Assembly: GCA_947445035.1 (NCBI GenBank) | Contig: CANFCK010000006.1 | Coordinates: forward strand, 62,001 to 126,000 | Direction of reading: 5' to 3' | Length of the DNA: 64,000 bases | Source: Deltaproteobacteria bacterium | Lineage (GTDB): Bacteria; Myxococcota_A; UBA796; SXON01 | Shown: positions 60,161 to 64,000 of the stretch, in pieces | How the letters are laid out: each line of letters begins with the position of its first letter | Numbering within the stretch: position 1 is the first letter of the stretch | Translations under genes and position numbers: made by a program | Notes under the pieces: generated by a model | The model's database searches: none | What the model was told of the DNA's origin: nothing | What the model saw: only the letters and a program-made list of their open reading frames with translations

Positions 60161-61564
60161 TTGGAGCGTCGGGTCAGCGTGTGGCGTCGGGTGCTGTGGC
60201 TGACCGAGGCCTTCGCGTTTTGCAGCACCACCCTCTTGACCCTGCTGGTGGCCGTGCCGTTGCAGCTTTTGGCCCTGCCCTGGGACCCCGATCGGCGGGT
60301 CTCCAACCTGCTCGCCGGGGCGATCTGGGGGCGACTCCACTTCTTCCTGAATCCGTTTTTCTCAACCACCTGGACCGGGGTCGAGCGCCTCAGCGTCCGG
60401 GGCTCCATCCTCGTGGTGAACCACCAGTCGCTCCTCGATATTCCGCTTTTGCTGATGCTCCCGACCCAGCTTCGCGTGACCGCGCGGCCCGGCGTCTTCC
60501 GCATGCCGGTGTACGGGTGGATGGCGGCCTTTGGGGGGCACGTGGCGATTGATCCAGAGGCCGACGTCGATGGATTGGTCGCACGCATCGGGGGCCTCCT
60601 GGATCGCGGCATCTCGATTGTCGTCTTTCCGGAGGGGACACGAGGCGATGGCAAAACGCTTCGTCCGTTCAAACGTGGCGCGTTCGAGCTTGCGATCCGC
60701 ACCGGAGCACAGCTCGTGCCGGTGTGCTTGAGGGGAACCGCGGACGGCATGCCCGTGGGTTCGGTAGGCGGCCTGCGCGGGCGCTGCCACATGCGAGCGC
60801 ACATCCTGCCGCCGGTGCGCGTGGTCGACGCGACCCGGCGTTCGCTCGCTCGCGCCACCCGGGAGGCAATCGAGGCTTGCCTTCTGGGGCCCGATCCCTT
60901 CGAGGTGTCGGAGGGCTGTTTTCGGCGGTACCGGAGGCTCGGGCGGTGGGCTGCGGGTTTTGCTCAGTGGAAGACCCGGCTGGACCCCGCGTACTGGGCA
61001 GCCTGGGAACGGCTCCCGCGGACGGGGTTGGTGCTTGACGTCGGCGCGGGCGAGGGGCTCTTGGCCAGCTACCTTCGCGGGTGCGGCAGCACGGTCACCA
61101 CCTGGGGAGTCGACGTGGACGCAGCGAGAATCGGCCGAGCCCAGGCCGTCTGCGAGGCTGATGACACCTATGTGATCGGGGATGCCCGCACCGCCGAGTT
61201 TCCCGGCGGCGCGGCCGCGGTCGTGGCGCTCGACGTGCTGCACTACCTCCCCGAGCCCGAGCAGGAGCGTCTCCTGGTCAAGATGGTCGCCGCCTTGGCG
61301 CCGGGGGGCGTGCTTCTGGTCCGGGACCCCGCGGCGGGTTCGGCGGGCTTGGTCTCCCGGACGCTGGAGCGCCTGGCGGTGGCTGTCGGCCGCCACGAGG
61401 GCGCGGGGGTCAACGCCGGTGGCGGCGAGCGGCTTGCAGAGGTGCTCAGGCCGCTTCTGGACGACGTCCGCATCGAAGACGCGTCAGCCGGTCCGCTCGG
61501 GAATGTGTTTGTTTCGGGGCGGCGGGGCGCCGGTGCGCAGCCCGGAGGCCCTGGGCCGGCGTAG
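60161..61564 (+). CDS. PlsC-like acyltransferase fused to a SAM methyltransferase
   Basis: About 467 residues. A membrane-associated acyltransferase (residues 1-~250) has NHQSLLD (H-x4-D) and FPEGTR. It is joined to a class I methyltransferase (about 280-430) with VLDVGAGEGLLASYL and ALDVLHYLPEPEQERL. TTG 60161 is preferred because GAGGAG lies seven bases upstream; GTG 60140 is an alternative. Aryl polyene clusters encode acyltransferase and methyltransferase separately. The fusion may attach and methylate the lipid-building unit. It is divergent from the LolA-like gene. Confidence 0.85.
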   Translation: MERRVSVWRRVLWLTEAFAFCSTTLLTLLVAVPLQLLALPWDPDRRVSNLLAGAIWGRLHFFLNPFFSTTWTGVERLSVRGSILVVNHQSLLDIPLLLMLPTQLRVTARPGVFRMPVYGWMAAFGGHVAIDPEADVDGLVARIGGLLDRGISIVVFPEGTRGDGKTLRPFKRGAFELAIRTGAQLVPVCLRGTADGMPVGSVGGLRGRCHMRAHILPPVRVVDATRRSLARATREAIEACLLGPDPFEVSEGCFRRYRRLGRWAAGFAQWKTRLDPAYWAAWERLPRTGLVLDVGAGEGLLASYLRGCGSTVTTWGVDVDAARIGRAQAVCEADDTYVIGDARTAEFPGGAAAVVALDVLHYLPEPEQERLLVKMVAALAPGGVLLVRDPAAGSAGLVSRTLERLAVAVGRHEGAGVNAGGGERLAEVLRPLLDDVRIEDASAGPLGNVFVSGRRGAGAQPGGPGPA

Positions 61565-61607
61565 CGCGGCGCTCGTGGCGTGGTTGCCTTCGGCCCCCCG
61601 CCCACCT

Positions 61608-63119
61608 ATGGTGAGCATCCCGATGCTCCCCCTCCTCTTCGCCTGCGTCGACCCGACCGACTCCGCCGAGGGGGACACCGCCGTCGATTCCGACGATGTG
61701 GCCAGTACCTTGCCGACCGAAGCCCCCCTCGCCGAGGTGGACGTGGTCGTGATCGGCAGCGGCGCAGGCGGGCTCGCTTCGGCGTGGGCCGCCCGCGAGG
61801 CCGGCGCCAGCGTGCTGATCGTGGAACGCGCGGACACTGCGGGCGGCGCCACCGTCAATGCGGGCAACTACTGGGCGGCAGGCACCACGTGGCAAAGCGC
61901 GGCCGGCATCGAGGACAGCGCTGCCCTCGCGATTTCGGAGTGGTCCGGCTTCACCGGTGGCGACGGGGACAGCCCGGTGGTGAAGGCCTTCGTCGAAGGG
62001 TCGGCCGGGGTGCTCGATTGGCTGGCGGGGCTCGGCGCGGGGTTCGGCATCTCGTCGTCGGTCGCGGCGGATACCGGCAGCAAGCCAAGGTTCCACCAGT
62101 TGAGCTCCGAGGCTGGACGCCCACCCGTGAACGTCGTCGCCGAAACGCTCGTGGGTGAGTCGTGGTTTCTGACGACCGCCACGGAGCTGGTGCTCGACGG
62201 CGAGGCCGTCGCCGGCGTGTGGGTGACCGACGCCGCGGGTGCGCCCGGCTGGATCCACGCCGGCGCGGTGGTCGTCGCAACCGGCGGATTCACTCGGAAC
62301 GACGCGATCGTCCATGCGGCGCTGCCTGCCTTACAGGACCAGTCCACCTGGATCGAGGCCTTCCCCGGCATGGACGGCAACGGCCTGGCCCTGGCGGCGG
62401 CGGCCGGCGCAACCGAGCAGAACATGGACCACCTCGGCTTGTACGCGCACGGCGTGGCCGATGCCCGGCACGGCCAACCCGAGGTCATGGTGATTGTGGG
62501 CTTGGACAGTTCCATGGTGGTGGATGCGACGGGGGCCCGCGTCACCGACGAGCGCCAGTTCGGCTCGGTGGCGATGGGCACGCGGTATCTGACCGAGGGC
62601 CCGTACTACGCGATCGTCGATGACGTGCTCTGGGCCCGGATCAACCTGCAGGGGCGCGGCTTTAACTACCTCGGCGATCCCGAGGCGATGACCCTGACCG
62701 GAGCCGAGTACGAAGCGCTCCACCCGGTGCTCCTGGGCGAGGACGCGGAAACGCTCGGCACCGCGCTCGGCATAGATGGCGCCGGGCTCGCAGCGAGCCT
62801 GCAACGGTACAACAGCGATGCGGCCGCGGGCACCGACACCGAGTACGCCAAACCCTCCTCGTCGTTCACCCCGCTTGGGAAGGCGCCGCTGCGCGGGCTC
62901 CCCATCGTGCTCGGCCGCTCCAAGAGCTTCGGCGGCTTGGCGACCGACCTGGACGGCGCGGTGATTCGGGCCGATGGCAGCGTGATCGTGGGGCTGTACG
63001 CCGCGGGCGAGGCGTGCGGCTTTTTGGGCGACCCGGCGATCGGGAGCGGGCTCAACGGCTCGGTCACCTCCGCGTGGTGGTCCGGCTTGCTGTCGGGCAC
63101 GTCGGCCGCGAGCCCCTAG
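61608..63119 (+). CDS. Flavoprotein (FAD_binding_2 type) with lipoprotein signal
   Basis: 503 residues. The signal MVSIPMLPLLFAC (Cys 13) and an Asp/Thr linker (DPTDSAEGDTAVDSDD) mark an exported lipoprotein. The body is a fumarate reductase/ketosteroid-dehydrogenase-like flavoprotein: VVVIGSGAGGLASAWAA (FAD Rossmann), ERADTAGGATVNAGNYWAAG, VVVATGGFTRND and the C-terminal GLYAAGEACGFLGDPAIGSGLNGS. The usual active-site residues could not be mapped with certainty. An exported Rossmann flavoenzyme must fold or acquire FAD outside the cytoplasm, which is uncommon. Confidence 0.85.
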   Translation: MVSIPMLPLLFACVDPTDSAEGDTAVDSDDVASTLPTEAPLAEVDVVVIGSGAGGLASAWAAREAGASVLIVERADTAGGATVNAGNYWAAGTTWQSAAGIEDSAALAISEWSGFTGGDGDSPVVKAFVEGSAGVLDWLAGLGAGFGISSSVAADTGSKPRFHQLSSEAGRPPVNVVAETLVGESWFLTTATELVLDGEAVAGVWVTDAAGAPGWIHAGAVVVATGGFTRNDAIVHAALPALQDQSTWIEAFPGMDGNGLALAAAAGATEQNMDHLGLYAHGVADARHGQPEVMVIVGLDSSMVVDATGARVTDERQFGSVAMGTRYLTEGPYYAIVDDVLWARINLQGRGFNYLGDPEAMTLTGAEYEALHPVLLGEDAETLGTALGIDGAGLAASLQRYNSDAAAGTDTEYAKPSSSFTPLGKAPLRGLPIVLGRSKSFGGLATDLDGAVIRADGSVIVGLYAAGEACGFLGDPAIGSGLNGSVTSAWWSGLLSGTSAASP

Positions 63120-64000
63120 TCCTTCCGCAGTAGCTGAACGCCGCGGGGTCGCGCCGGCCGCCCGCCCGGCGTGACGGGCGACCAACCAGCGGCCTGGAGC
63201 GTCGAGGGGCGCAGGCCGGTGCCGGGTGGGCCGCCGCCGTGTTCGCTCACCACCGCGACGGTTCCCGAGGGTGCGTCGGCGGGCCGCTCGCAGACCCGGT
63301 CGCCGCGACGCGCGGGAAGGGCGAAGTCCATCGGGAGGTAGGCCGCGAGCACCAGCGGGCTGCAGTCGTGAACGCCGCCCCGGGGGTTCGCTTCGAGTTC
63401 GTCGGCGAGCCCACGCATGTCGGCCCCGGCGTTGCCGATGTCCACGGCCGCTCCCGTGGCGAGCGCTGCGGGAGGGGGCCAGCGCAGCGGGCGCTTCCCC
63501 AACCACGCGCTCTCGTCCTTCTGCCCAATGGCAAAGACGAGCAGCGCGCCCAGACCAAAACTCGTGAGCCGACCGAGCACCGCCCCCGTCCTTGAGCGCC
63601 CAGCCGCCGCTCGGGCCAGGGTGTCCAAGCCGCCGACCACCAGAACCCACCCCAGCGGCAGCAGGTGCAGGTAGTAGCGAGGTTGGTATTTCAGGTGGAG
63701 GGGCGGCACGCCCGAGCCAATGGCCGTCGCGACGGCCAACGCCGGCGCCGTACCCGCGGAAAGGGCGCTCCCGACGGTGCCGGCGGCCACCACCAAGAGC
63801 CGGGTGGGCGTCAACGCCCGGCTTTCCATGAGCTCGTGAACGTTGGACGCGTAGAGCACCCGGTCCGGTGCCAGGCTCGTGCCGGGGGCAATGCCGAGCT
63901 GGTTGGTGGTGGTGTTCAGACGCAGCACGTTGACTTGGTTGGGCGCCAGAAGCGCAGAGATCGCCAGGTCCAGCCGCGGCGAGCGTAAGAACTGCGGAAC
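63116..64000 (-). CDS. Membrane protein of unknown function (5' partial)
   Basis: The frame stays open to the window edge, so only the C-terminal ~294 residues are seen. Three hydrophobic segments lie in the first half (LLVVAAGTVGSALSAG, YYLHLLPLGWVLVVGGL, LTSFGLGALLVFAIGQ). The last ~120 residues are soluble (ADMRGLADELEANPRGGVHD, GDRVCERPADAPSGT). The layout, helices then a soluble C-terminal domain, recalls GT-C type membrane glycosyltransferases. No motif confirms it. Its stop overlaps the flavoprotein stop by four bases. Confidence 0.65.
   Translation of the reverse strand, partial: VPQFLRSPRLDLAISALLAPNQVNVLRLNTTTNQLGIAPGTSLAPDRVLYASNVHELMESRALTPTRLLVVAAGTVGSALSAGTAPALAVATAIGSGVPPLHLKYQPRYYLHLLPLGWVLVVGGLDTLARAAAGRSRTGAVLGRLTSFGLGALLVFAIGQKDESAWLGKRPLRWPPPAALATGAAVDIGNAGADMRGLADELEANPRGGVHDCSPLVLAAYLPMDFALPARRGDRVCERPADAPSGTVAVVSEHGGGPPGTGLRPSTLQAAGWSPVTPGGRPARPRGVQLLRKD

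Overview
The window is very GC-rich and almost fully coding. Genes commonly start with GTG or TTG and often overlap by 1 to 4 bases. Many encode short lipoproteins with Asp/Thr-rich linkers. It also holds a PEGA-type Ser/Thr kinase, a Tgl/PilW-like pilotin and a RodZ-like protein. Together this suggests a Gram-negative, predatory or social-type Myxococcota or other deltaproteobacterial lineage, probably uncultured. This placement is an inference from gene style, not from a marker phylogeny. I saw no tRNA, rRNA, CRISPR array, insertion sequence or phage gene.

Layout. (1) 1-1888: end of an FHA-ABC transporter fusion. (2) 1893-8318, minus strand: seven overlapping genes led by a Ser/Thr kinase, followed by a TPR protein, a binding-protein-like lipoprotein, two related Cys-rich exported proteins, a membrane-anchored protein and a predicted outer-membrane barrel. 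(3) 8498-19919: cellulose synthesis operon bcsA - zinc-ribbon membrane protein - bcsB - bcsZ - bcsC, with a CotH-like lipoprotein translationally coupled to bcsC, then an orphan OmpR-type response regulator. (4) 20661-30017: housekeeping genes: rhomboid protease, Lon-N protein, queG, fhs, SulP transporter, lipase, thioesterase, rlmN. (5) 30042-32067: tandem duplicated lipoproteins and a decayed gene resembling FG-GAP proteins. (6) 32092-36487: mtnP - pilW/tgl - RodZ-like - mgtE - recO. (7) 36523-45496: lipoproteins, small membrane proteins, a GT-C-like membrane protein, PBP1A, a TPR lipoprotein, a DUF2062 protein.

(8) 45589-61564 is the most striking part. A tightly coupled operon (ACP, NodB-type deacetylase, ketosynthase fused to a second ketosynthase-like domain, FabZ-like dehydratase, CrtI-like flavoprotein, FabF-like ketosynthase, second ACP) lies near a minus-strand set: a LolA-like carrier, an MMPL/RND lipid exporter fused to a C45 Ntn-hydrolase acyltransferase, and a GT2 fused to an LpxL-like acyltransferase. 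A PlsC-type acyltransferase fused to a methyltransferase faces away from these. The parts list resembles aryl-polyene-type lipid clusters, but no ketoreductase, ammonia lyase or ligase is present, and the fusions are unusual. I infer that the set makes, decorates and exports an acylated, possibly polyunsaturated, outer-membrane lipid.

(9) 61608-64000: a flavoprotein with a lipoprotein signal and the C-terminal part of a membrane protein that runs off the window.
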